A stretch of DNA of 64,000 bases, from the NCBI RefSeq assembly GCF_910585425.1, contig NZ_CAJUCP010000002.1:1-64000 (forward strand), read 5' to 3'. The translations under genes were made by a program, and so were the position numbers. The DNA is from an uncultured Acetatifactor sp. GTDB lineage: Bacteria > Bacillota > Clostridia > Lachnospirales > Lachnospiraceae. Every line of letters starts with the position of its first letter. The first letter of the stretch is position 1. The notes beneath the pieces are model-generated. The model saw nothing but the letters and a program-made list of their open reading frames with translations. It was not told the origin of the DNA and did no database searches. Shown here one piece after another: positions 34,198 through 43,263 of this stretch.

Positions 34198-35368
34198 GGG
34201 CCTTCGCCGGAAGGGGCAGTTCTACAAGAAAACTGGTCATCTCGTCCTCGCTGGAGGCCGTGATGCTGCCGTCGTGGAGGGTCACGATCTCCTTTGCGAT
34301 GGCCAGCCCCAGCCCGGCCCCGCCGGTGTTGGTGGCCCGGGCGTCGTCCAGCCGGAAGAATTTCTCGAAGATGGCCTCCAGCTTGTGCGGGGGAATCGTC
34401 CTGCCCCGGTTAGACACCTCTATCCTCACAAAGTCTCCCGCTGTCCGGCATTCCACTGCGATGGCCGTGCCGGGGTAGCTGTAGGCGATGGCGTTCTTCA
34501 GGATATTGTTGAACACCCTGGCCAGCTTCTCCCCGTCCGCATAGAGGGTCAGGGGGCCGCCCGAGGCGTCCGGCTCCACCTCCAGGCGGATGGTGTTCCC
34601 ATGGTCGCTTAAGAGCGGGTAGAACTCGTCCGTCATCTGTTCCAGCATGAAGGACAGGTTCACGGTCTCCTTCTCCAGGGCAATCGTCTGGAGGTTGTAG
34701 CGGGTGATCTCGAAGAATTCGTTAATCAGCTTCTCCAGCCGCAGGGCCTTGTCCAGGGTGATGTGGACATATTTCGCCCTCTGGGGGGCGGGCATGTCCG
34801 GGGCTTCGTCCATCAGGCTCAAGTATCCGACGACGGAAGTCAGCGGCGTCTTCAAATCATGGGCAAGATAGGTGATCAGGTCGTTCTTCCGATTGGCCTC
34901 CTCCCGCAGCATCTGCTCCTTGCGCTGCATATCTGCCTTGATTTCCACGATCCGCACGGAAATCTCCTCATAGCCCTGGGGGAACACCTCCAGCGCCTCC
35001 CTGTCGCGGCGCATGTAATCTTCTATCATCCGGCCCGCGCTGCGCATGGCCGCTTTCACCTGCCTGGAGGCATACAGGATGGACACTGTCCGCACCAGCA
35101 CCACCACCGCCGCCACCAGGAGGAGCAGCCCGGTAAAGAGTTTCCTCTTCAGGTTCCACCAGTTCACGGTCTGGATGTAATAGCCGTCCACGGCAGCGTC
35201 CCCCAGGGGAATCCACTCTGTGTAGATGAAGTTCTGTTCGATCCATTCCCTCATGACCCCATTGAGGATCCGATCCAAAAATTGATACAGGATCATGCAG
35301 AGAATAAGGCCTCCCGCAAGGATGGCGCAAGTGGCCAGAAAACGTTTCAGCTTATGCCTAGCCCTCAA
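34133..35368 (-). CDS. VanS-like sensor histidine kinase
   Basis: A 411-residue membrane kinase. Membrane segments at about 10-35 and 76-95 flank a short extracellular loop. The dimerisation box has His170 in AHDLKTPLTSVVGYLSLMDE. ATPase boxes follow (FNNILKNAIAYS; GLGLAIAKEIVTLHDGSI). The H-box style and short sensor loop match VanS-type kinases. The start is a TTG at 35368 overlapping the response regulator by 11 bp. Proximity to murF and ddl suggests cell-wall sensing, an inference; no vanHAX-type resistance genes are present. Confidence 0.9.
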   Translation of the reverse strand: MRARHKLKRFLATCAILAGGLILCMILYQFLDRILNGVMREWIEQNFIYTEWIPLGDAAVDGYYIQTVNWWNLKRKLFTGLLLLVAAVVVLVRTVSILYASRQVKAAMRSAGRMIEDYMRRDREALEVFPQGYEEISVRIVEIKADMQRKEQMLREEANRKNDLITYLAHDLKTPLTSVVGYLSLMDEAPDMPAPQRAKYVHITLDKALRLEKLINEFFEITRYNLQTIALEKETVNLSFMLEQMTDEFYPLLSDHGNTIRLEVEPDASGGPLTLYADGEKLARVFNNILKNAIAYSYPGTAIAVECRTAGDFVRIEVSNRGRTIPPHKLEAIFEKFFRLDDARATNTGGAGLGLAIAKEIVTLHDGSITASSEDEMTSFLVELPLPAKALTASRRAPGNTLPSAQSTALK

Positions 35369-36050
35369 TTTTGTATCCGCACCCCCAGACCGTCTTGATG
35401 TATTTCGGATGTTCGAAGGAATCTCCCATCTTTTCCCGCAGATGCCTTATGTGCACCGTGATGGTATTGTTGTTCTTGGTGTAATACTCGTCCTCCCAGA
35501 TGAGGTGGAACAGCTCCTCGGCGCTGACCACCTGGCCCTTCCGCTGGCACAGGATACGGAGGATGGAGAACTCCGTGGGGGTCAGGTTCAGGAGCTTCTC
35601 GTTCAGGAAGCATTCGTGGGTCTTCACGTTCAGGGAAAGGCCCGATATCTCCAGCAGGTCGTCCTGCTGCAGGCCCGTGTTGTACCGTTTGTAGCGGCGC
35701 AGCTGGGCCTTCACCCGGGCCACAAGCTCTAACGGCAGGAAGGGCTTGGTCATGTAGTCGTCAGCGCCCATGGTGAGGCCCGTGATCTTGTCCGTCTCCT
35801 CCCCCTTGGCGGTCAGCATGATGATGGGGTAGTTGTGGCGCTCCCTAATCCTGCGGCAGATGTCCAGGCCGCTTGCACCCGGCAGCATGATGTCCAGGAT
35901 GGCCAGATCCAGCCGCTCCTTTTCCACGATGTCCATGGCCTGGGTCCCGTCATAGCATTTGACCGCCTGGTAGCCCTCGTTCTCCAGGTACAGGGCCACC
36001 AGGTCGGCAATCTCCTTCTCGTCGTCCGCCACTAATATGACTTCGCTCAT
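35358..36050 (-). CDS. VanR/OmpR-type response regulator
   Basis: A 230-residue response regulator. The receiver domain has the acidic pair in VADDEKE, phospho-acceptor Asp53 in LAILDIMLPG, and the Thr/Lys positions in MLTAKGEETDK and MTKPFLPLELVARVKAQLRR. The OmpR-type winged helix is at about 130-228 (LTPTEFSILRILCQRKGQVV; NTITVHIRHLREKMGD). It is co-transcribed with the downstream kinase by overlap and forms a VanRS-like pair. Confidence 0.94.
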   Translation of the reverse strand: MSEVILVADDEKEIADLVALYLENEGYQAVKCYDGTQAMDIVEKERLDLAILDIMLPGASGLDICRRIRERHNYPIIMLTAKGEETDKITGLTMGADDYMTKPFLPLELVARVKAQLRRYKRYNTGLQQDDLLEISGLSLNVKTHECFLNEKLLNLTPTEFSILRILCQRKGQVVSAEELFHLIWEDEYYTKNNNTITVHIRHLREKMGDSFEHPKYIKTVWGCGYKIEG

Positions 36051-36216
36051 CGGTTACCTCTTTTCCGTCTTTTCCCGTCTATGGCCGCTAAGGCAGGTAT
36101 GGCCGCTGCTCTGCCGCTGGCGCAAAAAGAAAAGCTCAAGGCTATTTTACAACAATATCTCTGAATTTGGATTAAGATTTTCCTAATATTGCCTGGGCTT
36201 CCGGTTCCGCGGAGGC

Positions 36217-37866
36217 TCAGTCCAGCTCCTGCAGATACGCCAGGATGTCCGCAAAGCCGCAGTCGTGGGAGGCCTTGATCAGTATGGTGCCGCCCTCCGG
36301 GAGCAGCTCTCCCCTCTCCGCAGCCAGAGCCCGGAGCAGCGCGTTCCTGTCCGGATAGTGCAGGACGCGGCGGGTGGATGGGGCCAATGGATGCGTGGAC
36401 GCGGCGGCTTCCGGATTCGGCCCCCCGCAGGCTGCCTCATACATATACCTGGACTCCTCGCCCACGCAGTAGATACAGTCGATCCCCGCCTCCGCGGCGT
36501 AGCTTCCTATCTCCGCGTGGTAGGCATGGGAGTTCTCTCCCAGGTTCAGCATATCGCCCAGGATCGCCACCTTTCGGGTATCCGCCATGGCCAGCAGGTC
36601 GATCGCCGCTTTCACGGAGGCCGGGTTGGCATTGTAGCAGTCGTCGATGATGGTATAATGGGGAGTGCTGATGATATTGGTGCGCCCGCTGACGGAAGCT
36701 ACCTTGCCTATCCCTGCGGCAATCTGGTCATCGCTCAGGCCGAACAGCCCTGCCACGCAGGCTGCGGCCGCGGCGTTCAGCACCATATGTCTGCCGGGCT
36801 GGGGGACATGCACGGCAAGCCTGCGATACCCGGGCCAATCGCCCTCCAGCGCCGCCGCGATGATTTCCGCGCAGTCCATGTCCGGCATCCCATCCTGTTC
36901 CTTGTCCTCCCGGGCGGTCCCTGCCGGAGCCATCACCAGCGTGGCATCGCTGCCCCAGAGCCCCTTCCCCCGGATGTCCACCGCCGCCACCTCCTGGACC
37001 GGGCTGCTGCCCAGGCCGAAGAAATGGGGCTTATGCCCTTTAATCTCCCTCAGGGCGTTGAGTTTGTCGTCCTCGCCGTTTAAGCAGATCTCGCCGTCCT
37101 CGGCCATGTAGTCGAATATCTCCGCCTTTGCCCGCAGGATCCCGTCCCTGTCCTTCAAGTTGTTCAGATGGCTCTGGCCGATATTGGTCATCACGCAGAC
37201 ATCCGGCCGGGCCATCTTGCTCAGGCGGTGCATCTCCCCGAAGTCGCTGATGCCCATTTCCACCACGGCCAGCTCATGCTCCCCGCGGATGCGCAGCAGC
37301 GTCAGGGGCACGCCGATCTCATTGTTGAAATTGCCCTCCGTCTTCAGGACGCTGTACTTTTCCGCCAACACGGCCGCGATGAACTCCTTGGTGCTGGTCT
37401 TGCCCACGCTGCCGGTGATGCCTATGACTTTAACGGAAAGCTTCTTCCTGTAGGCTTCGGCGATGTCCTTTAAGGCCTGCAGCGTGTCCTCCACCAGGAC
37501 GTAACAGCCCCAGGTCCCAGCCAAATCTGCCGGGGTATCGGCCCCTGTCCGGGATGTCCCTTCCGGCCGCGCCGCCCCCGGAACTTCTCCGGAAGTCCGG
37601 GCTGCCCCCTCGCCTCCCGCCTCCGCCACTTCCTCCGGCCTCTTCTGCGTCACCGCCAGCACCGCGCCCCTGGCGAAGGCGGCCAGGATGAAGCGGTGTC
37701 CGTCCACCCGCTCTCCTGCCGTGGCGATGAACACGCCCTGAGGCTCCACCAGGCGTGAATCGATGACCACGGAACTGACACGCGTGTCACCATCCGCCTT
37801 TCCGCCCTGTACCACCAGCGTTCCGCCGCAGGCCCGGGCAATCTCCTGTATCGTCAAATCCATCAT
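36217..37866 (-). CDS. murF: UDP-MurNAc-tripeptide D-Ala-D-Ala ligase
   Basis: ATP-dependent ligase adding D-Ala-D-Ala to UDP-MurNAc-tripeptide in the cytoplasm. It has an N-terminal MurF domain (MDLTIQEIARACGG; VFIATAGERVDGHRF), the ATP loop GITGSVGKTSTKEF, and the central EMGISDFGEMHRLS and IDDCYNANPASVKAA motifs. The start at 37866 (ATGATG) is preferred over 37917. At about 549 residues it is longer than usual. A Gly/Ala/Glu/Thr-rich insertion of some 35 residues lies at about 90-128 (37480-37600) between the first and second domains, and another sits near AAGTAREDKEQ. It lies downstream of ddl across a tandem repeat. Confidence 0.93.
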   Translation of the reverse strand: MMDLTIQEIARACGGTLVVQGGKADGDTRVSSVVIDSRLVEPQGVFIATAGERVDGHRFILAAFARGAVLAVTQKRPEEVAEAGGEGAARTSGEVPGAARPEGTSRTGADTPADLAGTWGCYVLVEDTLQALKDIAEAYRKKLSVKVIGITGSVGKTSTKEFIAAVLAEKYSVLKTEGNFNNEIGVPLTLLRIRGEHELAVVEMGISDFGEMHRLSKMARPDVCVMTNIGQSHLNNLKDRDGILRAKAEIFDYMAEDGEICLNGEDDKLNALREIKGHKPHFFGLGSSPVQEVAAVDIRGKGLWGSDATLVMAPAGTAREDKEQDGMPDMDCAEIIAAALEGDWPGYRRLAVHVPQPGRHMVLNAAAAACVAGLFGLSDDQIAAGIGKVASVSGRTNIISTPHYTIIDDCYNANPASVKAAIDLLAMADTRKVAILGDMLNLGENSHAYHAEIGSYAAEAGIDCIYCVGEESRYMYEAACGGPNPEAAASTHPLAPSTRRVLHYPDRNALLRALAAERGELLPEGGTILIKASHDCGFADILAYLQELD

Positions 37867-38004
37867 GGCTGATTTCCATCCTTTCCCTTTCCCTTTTCCC
37901 GCATTCCGATTCCTCACATGGCAGGAGAATCCCTGCCTGTTTTATGTCCTGCCGGGCGGTACAGTCCGCCCCGCCCCTTTCCCATGCTTTTACCCCCCTG
38001 TGCG

Positions 38005-38345
38005 ATTCAGCCCTGCACCGCTCTCAGAATCCCTTGCGGCATAGGTCGGCACAGCTCCATTCCCATCCGTATTCAGCCCTGCGCCGTTCTCAGAATCTCC
38101 TCGCGACATAGGCCGGCACAGTTCCCTTCCCATCCGTATTCAGCCCTGTACCGTTCTCAGAATCTCCTCGCGGCATAGACCAGCACTGCTCTCTTCCCAT
38201 CCTCATTCAGCCCTGCACCATTCTCAGAATCCCTCGCGGCATAAGTCGGCACAGCTCCATTCCCATCCGCATTCAGCCCTGCGCCGTTCTCAGAATCTCC
38301 TCGCGGCATAAACCGGCACTGCTCTCTTCCCATCCTCATTCAGCC
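38005..38345. repeat. Six-copy 66-67 bp tandem repeat merging into ddl
   Basis: Copies of the unit starting ATTCAGCCCTG begin at 38005, 38071, 38138, 38205, 38271 and 38338. The last runs into the 3' end of ddl (CCATTCTCAGAATCTCCTCG), so the unit includes a duplicated ddl end. Copies alternate between two sub-variants. There are no unique spacers, so it is not a CRISPR array. The stretch 37867-38004 next to it holds nothing I can identify. Confidence 0.92.
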
Positions 38346-39359
38346 CTGGGCCATTCTCAGAATCTCCTCGCAGAGCTGCCCGAAATCCATCCCCACAGCA
38401 GCCGCCTCCTGGGGCAGCAGGGAGGTGGGCGTCATCCCCGGCAGGGTATTGGCCTCCAGGCAGTAGATCTCCCCGTCGCCGCTCATGATGAAGTCCATCC
38501 TGGCATAGCTTTTCAGCCGCAGTATGGCGAACACCTCCTGGGCGATCTCCTGCATCCGCAGGCTCTTCTCCTCCGGAATCTCCGCGGGGCAGGTCTCTAC
38601 GGTAGTGCCCGCCTGGTATTTGTTCCTGTAGTCATAAAAGCCCTCCTTGGGGGCCATCTCTATCACAGGCAGCGCTTTCCCGTCCATGACCCCCACGGAG
38701 AACTCTCTGCCCTTGACGTACTGCTCCACGATTACCTCCCTCCCGTACCGGAAGGCCTCCGCCTTGGCCGCTTCATATTCCGAAGGGTCATTGGCGATGC
38801 AGACGCCGATGCTGGAGCCGCCGCAGGACGTCTTGACGATTCGCGGATAAGGAACATACTCTTTTTCGCATTCCCCCTGCTTCAGCCGTATGCCCAGGGG
38901 CGTGGGGATCCCATACGCCCGGAACAGATCCTTTGTGATGCCCTTGTCCATGGCCAGGCAGGAGCCCGTGAAATCCGCCCCTGTATAGGGGATGCCCAAC
39001 AGGTCGAAGCACGCCTGGATCCTGCCGTCCTCGCCGTTGGCCCCGTGCAGCGCCAGGAACACGCAGTCCGCCTGCCCGCAGATCTCCAGCACATGGGGGC
39101 CGAAGAACCCCCTTCCGCCGCCCCGCAGCGCCTTTACCGCGTCCAGGTCAGGGCATTCCTCCCCCACCGCGCCCACCTGTGCCGCCCAGTCCGCATCCTT
39201 TTCAAATATCCCTTCCGGATCCCCCTCATACCCTAAGTACACATCCAGCAGAATCGCCTGATGTCCGTTTTTCCGGAACGCCTGGTATATCATGCCGCCG
39301 GTGCTCAGCGACACGTCCCGCTCCGAACTGATCCCTCCTGCCAAAACCACGATTTTCAT
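38340..39359 (-). CDS. ddl: D-alanine-D-alanine ligase
   Basis: ATP-grasp enzyme making the D-Ala-D-Ala dipeptide for peptidoglycan. The 339-residue protein has GGISSERDVSLSTG at the N-terminus, ALHGANGEDGRIQACFDLLG, PYTGADFTGSCLAMDKGITK, VKTSCGGSSIGVCI, and the C-terminal ARMDFIMSGDGEIYCLEANT. The serine/tyrosine choice that separates D-Ala-D-Ala from D-Ala-D-Lac ligases was not resolved, but the context favours normal Ddl. A consensus promoter lies 165 bp upstream. The product is the substrate of the downstream MurF. Confidence 0.94.
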   Translation of the reverse strand: MKIVVLAGGISSERDVSLSTGGMIYQAFRKNGHQAILLDVYLGYEGDPEGIFEKDADWAAQVGAVGEECPDLDAVKALRGGGRGFFGPHVLEICGQADCVFLALHGANGEDGRIQACFDLLGIPYTGADFTGSCLAMDKGITKDLFRAYGIPTPLGIRLKQGECEKEYVPYPRIVKTSCGGSSIGVCIANDPSEYEAAKAEAFRYGREVIVEQYVKGREFSVGVMDGKALPVIEMAPKEGFYDYRNKYQAGTTVETCPAEIPEEKSLRMQEIAQEVFAILRLKSYARMDFIMSGDGEIYCLEANTLPGMTPTSLLPQEAAAVGMDFGQLCEEILRMAQG

Positions 39360-39524
39360 ATGAAGCCCCGCCCTTTCTTATACACTCCCGCCGCTACAGT
39401 CCCACAGGCCCCTGCGGATCCGCCGCCCGGGCCTGCGCGGGATACAGCCATTCTATTGATACTTATTCCGTAGGCCGCCGATACATGACAGCCGCAGCGC
39501 GGCAATTATGCTGCCGACTTTATC

Positions 39525-39553
39525 ATTATACTAAGAAAGGCAGCCGGAATCAA
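39525..39553 (-). promoter_or_regulatory. Promoter of ddl-murF
   Basis: On the minus strand TTGATT (39548-39553) and TATAAT (39525-39530) are 17 bp apart, leaving a leader of about 160 nt before ddl. Confidence 0.7.
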
Positions 39554-39607
39554 CCAAAAATGCAAATACGGCCCACGCCAAAAGAGGCCGCCTGACAGAC
39601 CTCTCCG

Positions 39608-40789
39608 TCAAACTGCCTCCTCCGCTTTGTCGGCCTCATATGCGATTTCCCCGTCAATGATGGTATACAGCGTTCGGGTGAACACTTCCATGGGATTCCC
39701 GGTGAAGACGGCGATATCCGCATCCTTCCCCACCTCCAGGCTTCCCACCCTGTCCGCCACGCCGCAGATCAGGGCGGGATGGATGGTGATGGCCTTATAT
39801 CCCTCCTCCAGCGCCAGGCCCGACTTCACCGCCAGCCCCGCGCACAGGGGCAGGGATTGGATCAATGACACGGGATGGTCCGTGGTGATGGCGGTGATGA
39901 CCCCGGCCTGGTTCAGGACGCCCACGGTCTTGAATGCCATGTTCTGCACCTCGATCTTGCTTCTGCTGGCCAGGTCGGGGCCTACGATGGCCGGAAAGCC
40001 CTCCGCCGCCAGCTCCTCCGCGATCAGATGCCCTTCGGAGCAATGGTCCAGTGTCATCTTCAGGTTGAACTCCTTTGCGATCCGCACTGCCGTGAAGATG
40101 TCGTCCACCCGGTGCACATGGGCCTTCAGGGGAATCTCCCGCTCCAGCACTGGCATCCAGCACTCCAGCCGGAAGTCTTCCTCAAAGCCCTCCCCGCTTT
40201 CCGCCGCCTTTTTCTTCCTGTCCCTATAGGCCATGGCTTTCGTCAGCTCCTCCCGCAGCAGTCCGGCGATGGCCATCCTGGTGGAGGGGCTCTTCCCCTG
40301 GCCGGAGTAGTTGACCTTGGGGTTCTCCCCAAAGGCCACCTTCATGGCCGCAGGGGCCTTCACCACCAGGTCGTCCACCCGCCGTCCCCTGGTCTTCAGG
40401 AAGGCGAACTGGCCGCCCACCACATTGGAGCTGCCGGGTCCTATCATGGCCGAAGTGATGCCCGCCCGGACGGCGTCGTCAAAGGCGGCGTCCATGGTGT
40501 TCACCGCATCCACAGCCCGCAGCCAGGGGGTGACCGGGTCTACCGTCTCATTGCAGTCGTCCCCCTCCATGCCCTTCTTCTCCTCCGTGATGCCCATATG
40601 GCAATGGGCCTCTATCAGTCCCGGCATGATCAGGCCGTCCCTCGCCAGGATGACCCGCTCGCCGGGAGCGGGGCGCAGGGCGCCGTCCCGCTTTCCGATC
40701 TCCGCAATCTTTCCGTCCAGGACCCGGATGTATCCGTCCCTGATGTCTCCGCCGGACATGGTCTTAATCAATCCGCCAACAATATACAC
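39608..40789 (-). CDS. Amidohydrolase family protein
   Basis: A metal-dependent hydrolase of about 393 residues. It has the urease/dihydroorotase-superfamily start (YIVGGLIKTMSGGDI), metal ligands in IEAHCHMG, later His residues in LKAHVHRVDD and MTLDHCSEGHL, the Asp in ITTDHPVS, and the closing GSLEVGKDADIAVFTGNPME. The substrate is unknown; the sequence resembles imidazolonepropionase-like and unassigned amidohydrolases. GGAGG followed by TTGAC and a GTG at 40789 marks the likely start; an ATG at 40825 is the alternative. It stands alone between ddl and the SpoIIQ-like gene. Confidence 0.82.
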   Translation of the reverse strand: MYIVGGLIKTMSGGDIRDGYIRVLDGKIAEIGKRDGALRPAPGERVILARDGLIMPGLIEAHCHMGITEEKKGMEGDDCNETVDPVTPWLRAVDAVNTMDAAFDDAVRAGITSAMIGPGSSNVVGGQFAFLKTRGRRVDDLVVKAPAAMKVAFGENPKVNYSGQGKSPSTRMAIAGLLREELTKAMAYRDRKKKAAESGEGFEEDFRLECWMPVLEREIPLKAHVHRVDDIFTAVRIAKEFNLKMTLDHCSEGHLIAEELAAEGFPAIVGPDLASRSKIEVQNMAFKTVGVLNQAGVITAITTDHPVSLIQSLPLCAGLAVKSGLALEEGYKAITIHPALICGVADRVGSLEVGKDADIAVFTGNPMEVFTRTLYTIIDGEIAYEADKAEEAV

Positions 40790-40885
40790 GTCAACCTCCA
40801 ACCCGGGCCCATCTGCCCATGCCATCCAAAACCAAACCTAGGCACCCATTTCACAAGCCCGGGTTCACGCATTCTTCTCACGCTT

Positions 40886-41875
40886 TTACTGCAGCAGCGT
40901 CTCCGGATTCACGGGAGCGCCGTTCATGGTGAGCTTCAGGTACAGATTGCTTCCCTCCACGCTGAAATACTTGGTAGGCGACGCAATGAAGCCAATGACC
41001 TGGCCCGGCTCCACATAGCTGCCCTCCGCCACCTGTATCGCATCCAGTTGGCCGTAAGTAATCTGATAGCCGTCCCCCAGATCCACCGTAAGGGCATGCC
41101 CGATTTCCTCGTCCTCAAAAACAGCTATTACCTGTCCGTCCGCGCAGGCCGCCACCGCGGCTCCCTGCTCCGCCGCTATCATCAGGGCCGGATTGTACTT
41201 GAACTGGTCCAGCGTGGAGAAATAGACGCCGCCGTCCATGCTGAAGGGAATCAGCACCTCGCCGCTCACCGGGCGCAGCAGCCCTTCGCTCTCCGCAAAG
41301 TGCAGGGGCGGCACGGATACCGCGCTGCCATCGGCGCTGTCGGCCTCCTCCCCTGCCCCTGTATCCTCGGCGGCGCCTGCCTCCTCCTGGGGCGCGTCCG
41401 GCGTGGCCGTGGCATCAGCATCGGAATCCGCCCCCGCTTCCGGCTTCTCCACCGAGACCTCAGGCTCCTGGGCAATGGTGTCCTGACCCCCTATATCCTC
41501 CGGCATCCCTTCCGCGGCGCCGTCCGTCAGCCCCGGTATGGTCACCAGCGGGGAGCCCGCCTCCATGGGCAGATAGTCCAGATCGTCGTCCTTTCCGGCC
41601 ACTTCCTTCGTGGCATCCGGCGCTTTGTCTGCGGAATCATTCTTCTTCATATCCGCCTTTTCTTCCACCGGCTTGTTCTGGGCAATCTCCTCGTGCTTGT
41701 CCTCCACATTGTCCTCCAGGGCCGTGAAGTCGATGGTGTAACCGTCGCCCTGCTCCTCCGTATTGTTGGACTTCATGTAGATCCCCGTCATAGTCAGTGC
41801 CGCCAGCACGAACACCGATGACGCGATCATGATGGTGCGCTCCTTTTTCGCATTGTTCCTTCTGTTTTTCCTCAT
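40886..41875 (-). CDS. SpoIIQ-like degenerate M23 peptidase
   Basis: A 329-residue membrane-anchored protein. One N-terminal membrane segment (TIMIASSVFVLAALTMTGIY) is followed by a long acidic Ala/Glu/Asp-rich linker (about 45-205) and a C-terminal LytM/M23 fold (about 215-329). The M23 zinc and catalytic residues are missing: the usual Y-x-H-L is YGQLD and the HxH strand reads LYLKL. This matches SpoIIQ-type proteins that dock in the sporulation channel instead of cutting peptidoglycan. The start at 41875 follows AAGGAAGGGAAGG. Assignment to spoIIQ itself is inferred, since other inactive LytM proteins exist. Confidence 0.8.
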   Translation of the reverse strand: MRKNRRNNAKKERTIMIASSVFVLAALTMTGIYMKSNNTEEQGDGYTIDFTALEDNVEDKHEEIAQNKPVEEKADMKKNDSADKAPDATKEVAGKDDDLDYLPMEAGSPLVTIPGLTDGAAEGMPEDIGGQDTIAQEPEVSVEKPEAGADSDADATATPDAPQEEAGAAEDTGAGEEADSADGSAVSVPPLHFAESEGLLRPVSGEVLIPFSMDGGVYFSTLDQFKYNPALMIAAEQGAAVAACADGQVIAVFEDEEIGHALTVDLGDGYQITYGQLDAIQVAEGSYVEPGQVIGFIASPTKYFSVEGSNLYLKLTMNGAPVNPETLLQ

Positions 41876-41993
41876 AGCTGCCTTCCCTTCCTTCTTCATT
41901 CAAGCAAACTGATATTGACAAATCAAATATCCAAAATCTGTGATATTCGTTTTCTCGCTAACAGTTTGCCCTAACGGAATGGAATTATGCATG

Positions 41994-42029
41994 AAAAAAG
42001 ACAGCTTCTCTTATCGAAAAGCCGTCTTT
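41994..42029 (-). terminator. Terminator of the EF-hand protein gene
   Basis: On the minus strand AAAGACGGCTT pairs with AAGCTGTCTTT (one G-T/mismatch position) around a short loop, followed by TTTTTTC. It lies about 30 bp after the stop at 42061. Confidence 0.8.
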
Positions 42030-42060
42030 CTCTGATTTCGTATCAAATTGTCCTGTTGCC

Positions 42061-43263
42061 TCAGGCTTGGGCCTGGTATTTCGCCACGTCCACATGCTGC
42101 ACCGTGCCCGCCGCCCCGTTCTCGTAGAGGAACACGCCGCTGTTGCGGATAGCGCCCTGGGTCTGGCCGGAATTGCCCTTTAAGGTGAAATCCGTGGAAA
42201 CGTTCTGCAGGCAGATAGCGCCTACGCCCTTGTCCGCCAGCTTGTAGAGCACATCGTTGCCATCCTCGTCCTTGCACCAGATCTTCAGCTTATCCCAGAC
42301 GGCATCGTTCTCGTCGATCCAGCCGTTGCCGTCCTCATCATACTGGGCCAGATCCGCGAAGCCATTGCCGCTGGCGGTGCCGAAGAGCTCGCTGCCGTCG
42401 TTTATCTTCCCGTCCCCGTTCTTGTCCAGGGCCAGGTATCCGCTGCCCGCGCCCAGCTGCGATATCTCGTCCAGCTCCCCGTCCGCGTCTATGTCGAAAT
42501 AGAAGGTCTGGTCGGAGAGAGAGGCCACGTCCGTGTCCAGGTTGATGACCAGGGGATCGCACATGGTGAAGCCTAGCTGCATGCTCTCCATATAGCGCTC
42601 CTGGACCGTGCGGCTCATACCTACGTTAATGTTGAAATCAATCTCCCTGCCATCGGCGGTGCGCACCTTGCCCACTGTGGAGAAGCTGGTCTCCTCGGAC
42701 TCCACCTTAATCGTCTCGTTCACATAGGAGAGCACCCGCATATTGGCAATGTTCCCCAGAAACAGACCCTGTAGCCCGTCCTGGGACAGGCCGCCAGTGC
42801 CGTCAGCGCCCTGGGCACCGGAAGGGGTGTTCCCGTTCTGGGTTCCTGCGCCGCCGTCCTGCTGGGTCAGGGATTCATAGGGCGTCATGGCCCGGTTCTG
42901 CCCCCACTGGCCGAAGCGGTTCCTCCTGGCGGAAAACAGGATGTCGTAAATATAGCGTATGGTAGTCTGGCGGATATTGGCCAGGGTGTCGCTGGCGGAG
43001 TTCCTGACCGCCACGTTGGAGCCTTTGCTCTGCAGCCTCCCCTGCCAGTCCTGGAGCGTGGCGGACTGGCCAGCTCCCGTCTGCGCCTTCTTCGCGCCTG
43101 CCCATCCGCTTCCCTGGGCGTCCGCCGCCCCGCCGCCCAGGGCAGTGTTCAGGCCTGTCAGGCTCCCCTGCATCTTCAGTACGGTAAACCGTCTTATGGA
43201 GACCGCCGTGGAATGATAATTTCTGGACGATGCCATCCCCACTGTACCGGAATCAATCTTCAA
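42061..43263 (-). CDS. EF-hand calcium-binding-like protein
   Basis: A 400-residue protein of no named family. Two EF-hand-like loops are visible: DKNGDGKINDGSELFG and DEDGNGWIDENDAVW (about 300-350). A shorter Asp-rich loop, DIDADGELDEIS, precedes them. The N-terminal third is helical and Gly/Gln-rich, and no signal peptide is seen. The likely start is a TTG at 43263 giving MKIDSGTVGMASSRNY, with AAGGAGTGGGG upstream; an ATG at 43380 would add 39 doubtful residues. Function is unknown; calcium binding is predicted only from the loops. Confidence 0.72.
   Translation of the reverse strand: MKIDSGTVGMASSRNYHSTAVSIRRFTVLKMQGSLTGLNTALGGGAADAQGSGWAGAKKAQTGAGQSATLQDWQGRLQSKGSNVAVRNSASDTLANIRQTTIRYIYDILFSARRNRFGQWGQNRAMTPYESLTQQDGGAGTQNGNTPSGAQGADGTGGLSQDGLQGLFLGNIANMRVLSYVNETIKVESEETSFSTVGKVRTADGREIDFNINVGMSRTVQERYMESMQLGFTMCDPLVINLDTDVASLSDQTFYFDIDADGELDEISQLGAGSGYLALDKNGDGKINDGSELFGTASGNGFADLAQYDEDGNGWIDENDAVWDKLKIWCKDEDGNDVLYKLADKGVGAICLQNVSTDFTLKGNSGQTQGAIRNSGVFLYENGAAGTVQHVDVAKYQAQA

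Noticed and set aside
38005..38345. CRISPR-like array between murF and ddl
   Set aside because: The 66-67 bp units are contiguous with no unique spacers, and the last unit is the ddl gene end. No cas genes are nearby.
35358..39359. Vancomycin resistance cluster
   Set aside because: Only VanRS-like regulators with ordinary ddl and murF are present; vanH, vanA and vanX homologues are absent.
39875..41821. 648-codon rightward frame
   Set aside because: It is a shadow of the amidohydrolase and SpoIIQ-like genes in GC-rich sequence.
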